Shown: piece after piece, positions 39,931-54,669 of the stretch
How the letters are laid out: each line of letters opens with the position of its first letter
Numbering within the stretch: the stretch's first letter is position 1
Program-made: the position numbers and the translations under genes
The notes under the pieces: generated by a model
Database searches by the model: none
What the model saw: only the letters and a program-made list of their open reading frames with translations
Told to the model about the DNA's origin: nothing
DNA from: Ceratodon purpureus
Lineage: Eukaryota > Streptophyta > Bryopsida > Pseudoditrichales > Ditrichaceae
DNA length: 64,000 nucleotides
Assembly (NCBI GenBank): GCA_014871385.1
Contig: CM026426.1
Coordinates: forward strand, 47,173,611 to 47,237,610
Direction: 5' to 3'

Positions 39931-40799
39931 TATCTAGGGAGTTTCAAATAAGAGCTTTTGCAAGCTTCATTCCATTGAAAACCAAAATCACTAAAAAGGT
40001 TATGTAGTCAAAATAAGTTATATTTTTTTATAACAGATGGAGGGGATCTCAAAATAAATTTTAGTTTGACTGGTGTCCTTGCAACAAGACACCCCTAATT
40101 TAGATGAATGGGCGCATATTAGCACCGCATATTTGAGTCAAAATAAGTTATAATTTGTTAGACCGGTCTCAAACAAGGTTTAAGTGCGGTTGGAGACCGC
40201 CCCCACACTATTTAGTGCAAGGCTCTCGACGCCAAGCTTCCTTCACAAGGATTTAAAGACGTTGTCCCAAACCGTGCCCATTGTTCTTCTAAAGAAGTTT
40301 CTTAAAGCAGAACCACCTCTTAAAGTGGGTCAAACCTAGATAGCGACCGGATCCAAAGTAACTCATGTATAGTTGTCGGCTCTATAAGCCCTATATAGGA
40401 TCTTTAGCACACAATCCCCTACATTGAGATGCTAGAATTTTGGACTCTAGACTTTTGGATGTAGTCAATGATTGGTGCATTAACTAGTCTTGAGACTTAC
40501 TTCAAACCTATTTTGTTGGGTTTTTTAAGTGCTCGCAAAGTTTGAAAGCATGTGTCATATTTGAGTCTAAGCATTGAGATCTCAAAGCAAAGGAGGTCAT
40601 GAAACCTAGGCATCTATATTGCCTTTGATTGGTTGTTTGAATCTTCATGAGCATTTATTGAGTCAAGATAGAATTCCTTTGAGAGGCCTCTATGATACTA
40701 CTCATAGAACTGGCTATCAATTGTCCACCTCACAAAATAGGTTTCTACCAAATTCTAAGACCAGGAATTGCACCAACCATCCACAATTATTTGAAATTG

Positions 40800-41038
40800 C
40801 CCATATCTTTCTATTGGAAAAGATTGATTGCATTAGGCTTCTTCAGACATCTTTGCTTCTTGATAATATAAGCCACTTGAAAGTGTTGCGCACCATCTTC
40901 TATGACTTGCGCTATTTTGTCATGCTTGTTGTCGCGCTTTGTTTGCATGCATCTTATTGCCCTATGTTTTCATACACTTTCTTCTATGAAAAATGTGACA
41001 AATGTTTAGCCATTACTAAGTACCACGTCAAAGTATGA
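40800..41038 (+). repeat. Coding-like inverted repeat, arm 2
   Basis: Inverted partner of 39682-39930, separated from it by about 0.9 kb. Conservation at the protein level with frames kept open suggests a relic of a transposon gene rather than random DNA, but no family is recognised. Confidence 0.6.
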
Positions 41039-44000
41039 TTGCCTTGATATTTATGGCATTTTAAATTTTTTTTTGGGCATTGACTTGTCCCTCAATTAAA
41101 ATTCTAGTATTGTAGAATTTTTTCTAGAGATAGTTTCTTTGTGTGCAAAGTGCTCATGGTCTCTAATATTACACCATTTTCTTCTTCTAGATGCCTTTTT
41201 ATTAGTAAACAGGAGGAAAAAGCTCTTAGGTCTATGGCTTCTTCTATCCAACCCAAAATATATATATATATAATCCAAGAGTTATAACTAATAGCAGAGG
41301 TACACAATACATTTACTACAGCAAGAATTTGCTTTTCTTACAAGCATAAAAATATTAAGTTGGACAAAATTTGTAGTTTATAAGTGTTTTTCAACTTGAT
41401 AATGAGGTGGGCCATGATTCACCAACAATTTCAAATTCACATCAAACTCTTATGCAAGCCCTTCCACCAAGCAAGAATGTGTATTGATATTTTTTATGTT
41501 TCTCATTACAATAAGTTTTCATGGCTATACAAAAGAGCTTATGTTTTATTTTTGTTTTTATGAAGTCCAAAATCTTTGTCATATGTAATTACAATGATTT
41601 CATTACTATGCTATCAAATTCCTTTACAATAAGCCAAGTTGAGAGTTGTGCACATATTTTCTCTAGAATTTCTACAGTTACTTTTAAAAGGAGATTTTCT
41701 TACAAAGCTCATTACACACTCCTAAAGAAATTTGTAAACAATAAAAGTTATCCTAGTTGCAATCACTATGTCCTTTGCACCTCTTTGTCATTTTACTCTT
41801 AGAACTTAATCTACAAATCCTACCAGTATCATACCGTCTTATTTACATCGAATTAATGCTTTGGAAATTCTTTGCTTCAGTAAAAATCGCAAAGTTGTAA
41901 ATAAAGGGCTATTGGCTCTCAATGTTTTTACTTAGAAAAATCCCAATACCTTCCCTTTTTAAGAGTTGGTCCATCCTTTTAACATTAATACATTCTTTTA
42001 TTCCTAGATAAAGACCGCGACTATATAAAGTCGTCCTACTTGAACAACACTGCCATGTTAGTTGGTTTTAGTTACCCTTCGACGTCATCAAGGGCTACTA
42101 TGTATAGCAAGGGGGAATGTTCAACCACAACTATTAAATGGTCGTGGTTAAACTTCTAAGCTCGACAACTACTATCTTTTAACTACTACTCATGGAAGAC
42201 AGTGAAAACTTCTTTAATAGTTATCAAATTAGTCGTTTACTACTAAAGAAGGATTGATTGGTTTAGTAAGCCTTTTGCAATTTTACAATATTAGAGAATT
42301 CATTCTTTCACAATATGCCTTCAATTTCATTCTAATATTCTTTATGTAGGCACACTTGCACTAACATTGTTCATTATAAAAACTTAGTACATTCATATCA
42401 ACTAACATATAAACACACATGCTCCAAATATGAACTTACTAACACTCTTAGCTTAAATATTCATTACACACAAGTGTGTTCTCAAAGACATGTATATTGC
42501 ATTGAAGCTACTACAACAAGCGATATTCATTGTACTCGATACATGCAAAGTCCTTGCTATCTTATATGCTACTCCAATTTTTATGATCATAAAATATCAA
42601 GGCAATTAAAGATAAAACATTATGAAATAAGGTTTGATCATGACAAAAGCAAAAAAAGAATACGTCAATTCTAACAAGTCGTTACAACCCAAGGCAATAT
42701 TTTTGAAACATGTGCTTCTTAATTAGATAGTTTAAAAGACAGATTCAACATATCACAAATGGTAAAGTTAATTATACTCAGTGACTTTAATTAACACAGG
42801 GTTTCTCACACCAGCAAACATCTACGCATAAAATGGAATCCAATAAAGCATCTACATTGAAACACATGGTATACACCCACATGTAAACAAGTCTTGTAAA
42901 TGTCAAGCAAATTGTAAATAATACGAAGAATAAAGTAAAAATAAAAATTGAAAAAAAATAAAAACGAAATATTATAAGATAAGGTTCACAATGAAAAAAA
43001 TAAATATAGATGGCTACCTAACACAAAATCAAGATTAAAAAGAAAATGAAACAAAAATTATTGAAGGTAAACAATTGTTGGTTATATAATCATAACACAC
43101 AGACATCAACCTTAATTTATTCTAATGAAGGGAAGAAATTCTTTTTTTTGAGATCTCACTCGCTTGAAATAAGTCAAAGTTTTCTATTTTCACAACAAAA
43201 AATTCCAAACTACATACTAATTTTACCCAAAATTTCAAACTAATAAATGTATTGAGAAAAAAAACCACTACTAAATGGGTGGTTGATTCTAAAATGGGAT
43301 TATTAATTTTTATTTTCAGCACTTCAATTTTTGCTCAATATTGTCTACCCTCCAATTTTTGCCTATATCCAACCTTTCTCATCTAACATCACACTCTTTA
43401 ATAACTTGGATATGTTCAAGAAAGAATCTTTGTTGTTCACTATATTGGTTGCAAATTTGCTTGCATTTGAGATCCTTCCTAGACATTCTTGGATTCAAAT
43501 ACATGTCCAAATGAAGAAGAAGTCAAGTCTTACCATTGAGACAAATGAAGAACAAGTCAAGTGTCAAAATCAAGACAAATGAATAACAAGTTAGGTGTCA
43601 CAATTGAGATAACAATTATTTAATTTGTTCAAGAAGAAGCATCTAACAAATGACTATGTTTTATCAAGCAATTGCCTTCTTAACAAGTTTATATAATGGT
43701 GTGACTCTCTTACACAACCACCAGCAAGCTACATACAACTTAGTCAAGGTAACAAGACTGTTAATTAGCTCTTACATTCTTGTGCTTTTGTAACTTTACA
43801 ATAACAACAAATTGTTCTATACTTGGTTCATAACTCGGCCAAAGAGTGGACTGGATGCAATTGCATTAGAACTCAATTGAGAATATCTGCAAACACATAA
43901 TCAAAATGTTGTTGATGAGAAGTTTTAATATAACAAAGTATACATTTGTTTCTCTTGAAGGCATATAGGCTAGAGATACAAATGAAGGAAAGAAAAAATT

Positions 44001-47000
44001 GTTTAATTTTACCTTTATAGAGAAAATAAACAATTATGTTCCACTTTCCATATCCACATTACGGCCAAATACAGTCCATACTCAGAGGTATTCTTCAACA
44101 ACAGATCAATTTTCCATATATTATAATTCTCCACATGCCTCTCTATAGTTAGTCTTGCCCTTGTGGAAGCCACCTTTTACTCAAATCAAAGAATTGCCTT
44201 TGCTCAAGAATGTTGTGGTAGCAATGTCTTCAATACTTAAGAGGTGGAATTTATATCACCTACATCTTGAAAAATTTGTATATGAGATCTGACAAGGGAT
44301 GGAAATAACAACCATAAATAACCAGTATTGGTTGCTTTGGTATCACTAGAAACAACCTTGGCATCTTTGTGAGCACCAACTCCATTCAAGAGCTGAAATC
44401 TACAAGTTTTGCCACAATCTCGGGTGCTAAAATGTAACCTTTGCTCTTGATGTCATTGTTAAGCAATTAGGCCTTATTGGCAACATTGCTTCAATTTCCG
44501 AGGAAATCCAAGATCAAGTTTAGTCATTTCTTCAACTCAAAATTGAGGCGCTACATCTCTTAGCTCTAGCTTACCACTTCCTTTGCAAATTTTGGCATCA
44601 GAGGTATCAATTTGACATTCTCACCTTGTTTCACAGCCAAGTTTGTCTATTAGAGCACCATCTCCAACATCCAAACTATGTGTCTAGATTTGCAATCATT
44701 CAGTAGCTTGCATGGCTCCTTGGATGCATTCTCTTACCTAGCGTATTGACTATAAAGTTGGTCTATTTTCTTGCGGATTTGTTGAAAGGAAATTGCCAAC
44801 TTAGTGGTCTCATTAAAAACTTGCCTTTTTGTGCTTGGTATATGTACTTCTTCCTCAACTCTTGGGTATTTTTCTAGAATACTTGGATCATATCCGCATC
44901 AAGCGGCTATTGTTTCTAATCTACATTTAGAATATTTAAATGAGCGTCCGCTTTTGATGCAACATCAAACTTAAGCATGGTCTTGGTTGTTACCAATTCT
45001 ACCATCACGTCTTTATTTAAGCACTTGGTCTTGTGGTAGAGGTGGGCAAAATATAGGTAGGTAGAGGTTGGTTTTTCCTTCTCCACTTTCAAAACTAGCT
45101 TTTCAACTAAGTCCAACATGTTGTTGCCTTAGTTCATAGGTCTCTCTCCAGACAAAAATCCAATTATTTTCTTTGCATAGTAAAGGTCATCTGTGTTGGA
45201 TTATCTTTGTATACAATAAAAAGTATATACTCTAGTACCCTCTTCAGACTTATGCAATGTTCTATTGGATACCAATCTTTGAAGTTCACAAGATTGGAAA
45301 ACTAACTTGTGTCATATTGTTTGTTTGTGAGGCCTTTTTGTTCCTATGCTTTAAAAGTTGTAAAATATGGTCTATTGATATGCAATCAAAATCTTTGTAT
45401 CTCTAATCACCTTGTTTTCCTGCTCATTGGTATGTGCTCAAATAAACTCCAACATTATTTCCTTAATCCTTAAATTCGATAGAAATCAAATAGTCCTTCA
45501 CACTCCATCGAAGTAAAGGCATCTATTAGGCTTTGCTTCTCTGCCTCATTTCATAGAAGACTTGCTAGAGTTCTTGAACTAAGCGTGATTGGTTGCCCTA
45601 ATTTTAATCTAACATTTGTAAAGAATAAGTTTTGTGAATTGATTCTTTCAATTTCTTTCACCAAATCCGTCTTATTTTAATTTATGAACCACTCAAAAAA
45701 AAATTGTCTTAAGCTAGTTCTGGTTCTACCTTAATTTGGGAATTTCTTGATTCTCTGTGCTTCCACATGGTGTCACAAACTTGATTTGACAACCATGTTC
45801 ATACTGTTGTTGGCCTAGACATAATTGTAACATTATTCGATATAGCTATTCTATTGAATACAATAAAGTGCAGCAAGATCCCTACTTGAATACAAAAAAT
45901 ATACATTATCATTATTTTAGAGTTGTCAGCTTATCAAATGTTGAGTTCCACAACAGGATATCATGAGCCGGTCTTAAAATTTTTTAATCTAGTACATCTT
46001 CTTCTCATCACGTCTAATTTCCTCACTACTATTGTAATCATAATTCCAATGCAAAGTCACGGCCCTATGAAAGCATTAAATAGGGAAATATTAGGCATGG
46101 TTGGCTTCGCTTGTGCAGAGGTGGGAGGAGACAAAGTCTTTGTAACTGCTTCCAACAAACCTCTAGGTGTTGACTTCCTCACTTCTTATTGCAATTATTG
46201 TTCTTTAGCAATAAAATTCTTCTTAATCTTTGGATGAAATATGAACAACTTTATGGTTTCTATGCCATCTGTCAAATATTGCAAAAATTTTACATTCACA
46301 TCAAATTTCATGTCTTAAACCGGAAATGACTCAAGTACATCCTTTAAGCCTACTTAGTACTATTGTACCCCCTGTTATCATTGGTACGTTGTTGTGATTT
46401 CAAGAGAACGTTGTATGTACATATGGTCTTTAAATCTTGTCAACAGCTATTTTGTAGGAAATGGTCATGTTGTTTACTATATTCAGGGCATCGTTACTCA
46501 CATCTTGTCTAGCCGAGCAAAAGGAGGGTCCCTTCCAACATGACATGTAGCGCGCCATGCAAGGGGAAGGGCCCTCCTTCACATGCCCTCCTTCCTTCCA
46601 CCTTCTCCTCCATGCCTTCTCCTTCTATCCTCCTTCCTTCTACATTTTCTTCTACACTTTTTTCTTCCATCTATTCTTATACAAGCTGAAAATTTGTGTT
46701 TGTGTAGTAAAAGTCAATTTTTCATGTCGAGAATGGGTCACTCCAAATTGCTGTCTAATGGACTATGTTTGGAGTGGCTAATACCAATTTTAGTGTTAGC
46801 AGGATCATGCGTGGTCATTGTGCCATGGTTCACCCTCCCAAATTTGGCATTAGTGCTTTTGTTGGAGTCAATAGTGGAGATGACTCTAGCTTTTACATTA
46901 ATAAATAGCAATCTTTAACTTTCTTTTAAAGTGTGTTCTTTTGGTCCAAGGAAACATTCTCTACTAAGGTTCTCAACTTCATTTAGTCATGATAATTGAA

Positions 47001-50000
47001 CAACATGTACTCCATATATTTCTTGGCTACAACCTCTGTTGCTCTATTCCTTGTAGCTATTAAAAACGTATTGTAAAGTGTTTTACAAGACTTGCAATAT
47101 TCATCAGACATATCTAGAATCCAATGGCTTAGTCTTTAATTGATGTTTGTAAATGTGTTGAATTGGTATCCAAATATTGACATTATATTTGTCCTCTTTG
47201 TCATTTAAAATATGTCAACGCTTGCAGATATAGGAGAATTATCCATGGATTTGAATTGTGTGCTACTAATTGACATGATTATAGTCTCTTTAAGGTGAGT
47301 TTGGAAAATTAACGCCCCCTTTTATGTCCCCAATAGTGGATCAACAACAAGAGACTGTAAATTTGAGGTTCTACATGTCTTCTCTTCTTATGCATCTCCA
47401 CTTCAAGATCCAGTTCTTTGTGGCCTTTACTCTCACAAGCAACATCCTCTACACTCTTTATATACCTTTGACTTTTATATGCCAAATCCTAGTTTTACTA
47501 GATTGCAAGACCTTCCAAAGAAAGGATCTAGGCCTCACGACGTTTTCTTTGCAAGCTTCTAGCTTTGCTTTAGATGCCATGAACTTTAATTTTTATGATT
47601 TAGAAGCTACCTTTTCAACTTGTGGTATATAAGGAGAAAATTAAGCCTATAAAGGAATTAATCTCACGTACAAGGTCTCAAAGGTTGCAACTTCCATTCA
47701 ATCCTGCTTCTCATTTGTGATACACAACTTTATTGTAGTTTAGTTTTAAACACTTAACGGACTTAGAGATTTGTTTTGGTTCTCTAGTGAATTTAGGCAA
47801 GTTCTTATTATCTTGATAATTTATTTTATTTTTTTGAATATTTAGTGAAGAGAGACATGTGTAAAAACTTTCAAACAAAACAATTCACATCAAATTCTGA
47901 TACATATTAAAAGAATTTTCCATTGCTTCCTACCACATTCTCATCAATGGAATTAACATTGTTGTATTTTATGTGAACATAATCACTGCTTTAGGTTTTG
48001 TTATCATTTTATCCCTCAATCTACCTTATAACTTTTTGAAAGGTGAGTATCAAAATTTCTTCTTTTGATTTTTTTTGTAAATTATCATAGTTTTGTTAAA
48101 ACATGTCACAATATTAAAAGAATTAACTTGCTTTATCAAAAGGTTTTTTATGATCTTTTTAAAGAGAAAACACTCTATTTCGTTTTGGGCTAAATTCCTA
48201 TATGTTCCTTCTACTTTATGATAATTCCACATACTTTGAACCTGTTAAGGTAATTTTGTTAACTTTCAATCCATATAGTAACATTCAGTGAATTATATGT
48301 GAGTAGGTTGCTTCTGCTTCAGCTCTCATTAAGTTTTGATTCATCTGGTGTTTAGTATAAAATTAAATTATATAATTACATGAACATAGAAATAATCCTA
48401 TTTTAAATACTTCTAATTCTTATTATTTTTTCTATGTGTTTATCTTTTCAATGTTTGCTTTTTACATTGTGAACTTCCATCGTAAATAAATACTGATACT
48501 TTACTTCTTAAAATTTACAATCATTTTACAAATTTAAAATAGAATTTAAAATCTACTTACGAGGAAATATCTTGTTTGTTTATTTTTCTTTGGTTCAATG
48601 TTTTGTGATAACCAATTTCAGCAATAATGGACCTTTATCTTGTTATTAAGAGAAACTATAGATGATAATTGTGACATATAGAAATTTATAAATAATATTT
48701 AAACTTAAAGTATAAAGATAGGTTTTATTATACTATCTTTATTATAAACGTACATATGAATTAAACCACAAACATTAACTTGAAAAGTACCATAAGTGTT
48801 TGGAAATTCTTTACCTTAACTTAAATTTATTTGCACAAAAATAGTAATTACGTGAAAGTAACTTAGAAAATCATAGTAAGGCACAATTCATCAATAAAAA
48901 AGTGTATTGTGAAGCTTTTGCTTTGCCAATTATTTTAAACTCAAACCTAGTCTCTAGCAATAAAAGATCTGTCACATTTTAAATCCGATCACTACAAGTA
49001 GAATTTTTAATAACGTAATGGAAGTGTAAGAAAAATATGTAAAGATTTTTATGTAAAAGATGCCATCTTTTTAGTTGAAATCAACAAAAGTGTCCATGAA
49101 ATTTCAAAATCCACAAATTAAAAGTACAGGATATTGATGTTTTCAGAATACATAGATAATCATTAAAAATGTTACATGACAGTATTAGAACTCATATGCC
49201 ATGTTCACTTTACAGGACTTGCAAAGCCTGGGAGATTGTCGTCATTTGAGATATTCATGCAATGATTGCCAAATGTATTATCGAAATTGGGTACTGTTTT
49301 CAAAATAAATACCCTGATATACAACATCACCTATTTAATTGAACTTTTTGTTTAACGATAATCTATAAGTATCAAATAAAAAAATTGTACTTCAAATGTA
49401 TTGTGCATACACTTTGACTATAATGTGTAGATTAAGTCTTTAATCTAAATTGAATGCTTTGTAGCTATGTGCATTGGCATTTCCACGATGTTTAAGTTCA
49501 AGTGGAACAGTGCAACATCCAATAACTTATCGAAAGATTGATGAGCTACCTTTAAATGGTGGTTTAAATGGAACCATATATATGATGAAGCCTTGCAGAG
49601 CACTTTGCTTTGGTGTGCTGCAAACATGTCAAGCATTTATGAACTTTAATGTACATATTTTTCAAATTCTACAAAGCATATTAATATATATTGTGCAAAA
49701 TACACAAGAATGGAATAGAACAAAATAAAGTAGATGAATTTAAATTTAATGGGTATTAAAGCACCTTACAAACATCAATATTGTAGCCAATTATGTTTGG
49801 CTACAAGGAATACCAAATTTTTTGGTATTTTCCATAAATTTGAAGGTTTTTTTTTCCTATGTAGTATTTGGAAAAAGAATTGAAAATGTCCGCATACGGT
49901 GAGAATTTATATGGAATTTTCTGTATTAAAATTAGAAATGATCTTAACAAATATGCAATTTAAATCTCAAATTTTAAAATAGTTTTAGCTCACTAAAATG

Positions 50001-50843
50001 CATTGGCCAATCTTTAATAAGCATTGGATAGGTAAAACACAGGTTTTATAGATTGTACAATTGCATTTGATACGTGCAAGCAACCATCATCAATATAGAA
50101 ATGTACTCTGTGCAATAAATAAGTAATAGTGATGGATGAGTGGATCAATCAGTCGCCAACAACAGAAGAAATTGTAAAGGTTTGAAAACCAAAGTTGTGG
50201 GAATACGTTACTGTTGTCTGGATTCTGGATAACATGTACACAAGAAATGAAGAACAAGATAATATGTCCAAATAGGATATCTCCCATCTATATTATATGC
50301 ACAATGAAGTAAGTTAGGTATGAAAGAGATTGAGCTAAGAAAGCAAAAAGAAGCTTGCAAATATTTGCGTGTGGATGTGTGTGCGGGTTTGTTTGAGTGC
50401 CTGCGTTCACAGGCACACAGTTTTGGATGGGTGGATGTGTCGATGTGTATTTACATAGTTGGCAAGGGATTAGGATGACGACGATGGACTTCCATTGTCG
50501 TTGTCCTTTTTGTGAGAGAGGTGTAGACGCTTCAATTACATACAAGGTTGATGGCGTTACAACCACTATCAAAGATCCTTCATACACCATCAAATTAACA
50601 ACTGTAAATTCAACAATTGTAATGGCCACAGGAGACTATAACACAACCATGATCTTGCCCTTTGTTTGTTGGAGGATGCAAAAGGGATGGGCTACATTAA
50701 ATATCACAAAAACAAACACACACACAACTTAGAAAGATTCTTCCCCTTCTACCAACATCTAGTCCACCATCCGAGTGTGCCCAAGTACCACACCTGCACA
50801 TAAATTTTTATTCTACACTCTCTAAATTTGACAAACGATGAGC
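41039..50843. other. About 9.8 kb with no supported gene
   Basis: AT-rich DNA with short, scattered frames on both strands, none with a recognisable domain. A Pro/Ser/Phe frame at 46557-46918 comes from a pyrimidine-rich tract (cctcc/ttcct repeats). I see no terminal repeats or RNA gene. Confidence 0.5.
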
Positions 50844-51902
50844 TTAACCCCTAAAGGACAATCATCCACATTTGGGCTTTCTTAGAATTTGGGCATGTAC
50901 CTATGACTTCACTTTAAGTCGTGATAATTGGAATTTTTTTGTAATGTGGGCCGTTACAAGGACTTTGAAGGAATTTTTAAATTTTTTTTAAATTTTTTTT
51001 ATTTATTTTTTAAAATTTTGATTTTAATTTTTTTCAATTAGACATTTAAAAAAAATAGTTATGGTACTCAAAGTGAAAATTTATGTTCAATAGGAAATTC
51101 TAGGAGCTTTCTAAATACATCTCTTATTTATGAGATTTTTTCTGTAAATACCTAATGTTGTATTCTTTGAGATTTTCCAAAAAATAACTTCTTTTAGGTT
51201 AAAATGTTCACTCCACAAAATATCAAAGTTTTCTCCCCATTTCGGGCAGTGTATTAAAAAACTTCCTCTTTCCTTCATAAAAGTTACAATTTTTTTTTTG
51301 GAGCTTTTTCTTTTTTGTACTTACAAGATAGACATCAATCTTTACTTTGACCGTTTGGATTGGGACATTGTAGCATAATGAAATTTCAAGGAAAGAAATA
51401 TGTATTAGCATGCTTTTGTATTGAACTTAATAAAAGTAATTTTTTCAACATGCTATACTTGTCTTTTTGTATATAGATTTTTTTATAGAACTAGCTAACT
51501 TAGTCTTCGTTGTCATGCACCAAAACCCAAAAATGCATAATGCAAAAATCCTAAGGATAAAAAAGTTAGAGTGTGTCAATATAGTCAAAAATCGTGTCAA
51601 ATAGGTTTGTTTTCAAATTTCAATTGCTACAATCTTCTATTCTCTACGGTCAATCATGATGAAATTATTTGAGCTATCTACTACAATAGTCCTTTTGAAG
51701 ATCTTACGGTTATAATTAGAATATAATGATTTTGAAGTCATTCATGCTTTTTGAAGTGGAAATGGCAGTTTTGAAGCGTTTTTTGGTAAAACATAGTGAA
51801 GGAAGCTTAGGATTTAAAATAAATTTCCTCTTCAGGCTTCATTTCTATGCGCGTGTGGCTGTTACATTTGATGATGTGATGAGGTTCATCAGCAGGCTTA
51901 CT

Positions 51903-52489
51903 GAAGTCAGGTACAACTCATTTACAAATTTCTTGCATTCACAGTGGAAAAAAAGCTTCATTGCTGCCAACTTTGCCGCCCTACCAAAAGCTCAAAAACT
52001 GGTATTTTACCATGAAATATTAACCACAACATCATCTTTGAGTTAATAACATGTGTACCAAATTTCAAGGCCAGAAGATCTACACAAAAAAAAATATTCA
52101 AAATCTACCAACATGTGTAGCTAAGAAAAACAAAATCAATATTTTGAACTTGAAATTTTTCACACATATTATCAACATAAAGATCATCTCGTGCTAAATT
52201 TTTCATGGCCAAGTTCTTTTTTCCAATCTCTCGGAGGGTGTCAAAGTTGGTAGTATTGATTTTGTTTTTTTTAGCTACACATGTTGGTAGATTTTGAATA
52301 TCTTTTTTTGTGTAGATCTTCTGGCCTTGAAATTTGGTACACATGTTATTAACTCAAAGATGATGTTGTGGTTAATATTTCATGGTAAAATACCAGTTTT
52401 TGAGCTCTTGGGAGGGCGGCAAATTTGGCAGTAATGAAGCTTTTTTTCCCGTGTGAATGCAAGAATTCGAAATGAGTTGTACTTGACTG
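51903..52489. repeat. Foldback structure of about 590 bp
   Basis: The left arm (about 51903-52143) and right arm (about 52255-52489) are inverted copies. Blocks paired in order include gtacaactcattt, tcttgcattcaca, tggtattttaccatgaaata, tgtgtaccaaatttcaaggc and agatctacacaaaaaaa. The unpaired centre is about 110 bp. A transcript would fold into a long hairpin. Confidence 0.8.
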
Positions 52490-52640
52490 TACATTTTAAT
52501 TGATTCGATGTAACTGAGAGGAATTTGTCAGAAACACATTTTACAAGTACATGAATGTTGTGTGTCTAGCTGAAGGAGGTCAGGCTAGTTGAAGTGAGTG
52601 TTGCTCATGAAGTTGAAGACAAATAAGCAACGAGGAATGT

Positions 52641-52759
52641 CACCAGTGGAAAAGGAGTCTTTCCCCCCAAGAAAATTTGGAGGAATCGGGCACAGTTGGA
52701 GGAACTGTGCCCGATTCCTCCAAATTTTCTCAAGGGGAAGAACTCCTTTTCCACTAGTG
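52641..52759. mobile_element. 119-bp CACTA-type MITE forming a near-perfect hairpin
   Basis: The ends read CACCAGTGGAAAAGG and, on the complementary strand, CACTAGTGGAAAAGG, typical of CACTA (En/Spm) termini. They are flanked by a 3-bp duplication tgt (52638-52640 and 52760-52762), as expected for the superfamily. The arms of about 55 bp pair almost completely around ggagg. No coding capacity. Confidence 0.8.
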
Positions 52760-54669
52760 TGTGTACTTGCAAGCGCAATGATGGTCTTAGCACCTTTAAT
52801 ATGATTTAGAGAGCTTGAGTCAAACTTCTCTATCCAAACCAAGGTAAGAATGAAGAGTTTCCTGTAGATGGTGCACAGTATTCACTACCTTCCAGTAAAT
52901 ATTGATGGATTGTAAAGGCTTATTCCGCTTACGCTTTGCCCCAACCTTTCCGTTGCCATTATGTAAGGATAATCAGGAGTGGCTGTGGACAGCTAACAGA
53001 ATTTATTCAACGTCACTGACACAAAGAAGCCAATGCCGTTGGTTAGAGACAAGACAATTGCTTAACTCCTAAATTTGAAATCAACTTTGATCAGGCTCTC
53101 AGTTTCTAAATATAAGGACAATTATCCTAAAATCAACATCCTAAGGATTCTAAGCTTTTTTTTTGCATGGTTATTTTTGGGGAATCTTTTTTCCATGCAA
53201 GAAAGTTGTTTTCTAACATAATGCATTTTTTTTTGAATTTTCTTCCCAATACTGGAATAGATATAAATTTCTAAAGGAAAAAGTACTTTCTAAAGGAACT
53301 TAGGTCTTTGCATTGTCACATTATATGGTACTAATTTTCACTCATGATGATATCCAAAACCACCAACTTTTTCTTTGCAATGATTGGTCAATTTGAATTG
53401 TAAAATTGGTGATTCTGGGTCTCAATTGTGGTGGCAAAAGAAAGGTCTATATGTCAAAAATGGGCAAGGTGGTGGTTTTAGGACACTCGACCTTAGAGCA
53501 CATGAAGCTGAAACTTTTCCAAGATCGTGCAGTTTTTCGAGACCTTCTCAACAAGACCATTCATGCTTCAAAATTCCTCATATTTAAGAAAATATTTGCA
53601 GTCAAAGTTTAAAAATACTATTAGGGCATGCAAAAATGTGCCCAAAATTGCTGTGTATGCTCATTTAACCTCAAATCTTTCCAAAATTAATTATATTATA
53701 GAAACTTTAAAAACTCATTAAAAATTGACATTTCACTTTTTAATCTGGTTTCATTTTTTGTACATGTAAATAAATTTTTTAAAGCATGATCTCACTGCTT
53801 GGTGATTAACCCCTAAAGTTCTGTGGGTATATTTCATTAAAAATGCCTCAAAACAGCCCCTCTTCAAAGCAAGGTGAATTTTGTAAACATGGGGTCTTTT
53901 TTAGTACATCTAACCGTAAGATCTTTTAACTAACTTCTATGTCTACATGTCCACCAAATCTTACACACTCATCCCTCACCAATTGCAAGATCGTAACGTT
54001 CAAAGTTGGAAAACAAGTTTTTATTACCTGCACAAAAAGGTATCAGCAGAGTTTTGAAGGCCCAAAAAACCATTTTTTTGCATCATGGATTTTGGGGGTT
54101 TTGATGCACGTCAAAGAAGACTGAGTTAGCTAATTGTATTAAAAAAATTATAATAAAAAAAATTGTAGAAGGTTGCCAAAAAAATCATTTTCCGCTAGGG
54201 GGTATACTGAAATTCACAAACAAAGACCGTTTTTGGACAATAAAAATAGCATGTGAAAACATTTTGGATTAAAAATCCGAACGGTGGGAACATGCTTTAC
54301 TGCCTTTTCTATACATAGAAATTTTTATTTTTGAAAAATATCAAAATCTCAATTTTTGGTGGAATTTCAAAGTTTCGTCTTTGGGCAGTTTTTGGAGATT
54401 TTCTCAATTTTGGGCAGTTTTGGGCAGAATTTGCTGCATTCAGAGTGGCTTAGAAAATTTCAGCAGCTACCCAACGAGCAGCGTTTGACACTTAACCCTT
54501 CATAACTTTTGATCCCGATGTCGGAATTGAAAAATAAAAATACGCACACGAAGATCTTTGAACGACCCATCTTCAATAAAAATTTCAGAAAATCCCGATG
54601 TAAATTGCATTCATAGGTACATGCCCAAATTCCAAAAAAGCCCAAATGTGGATGATTGTCCTTTAGGGG

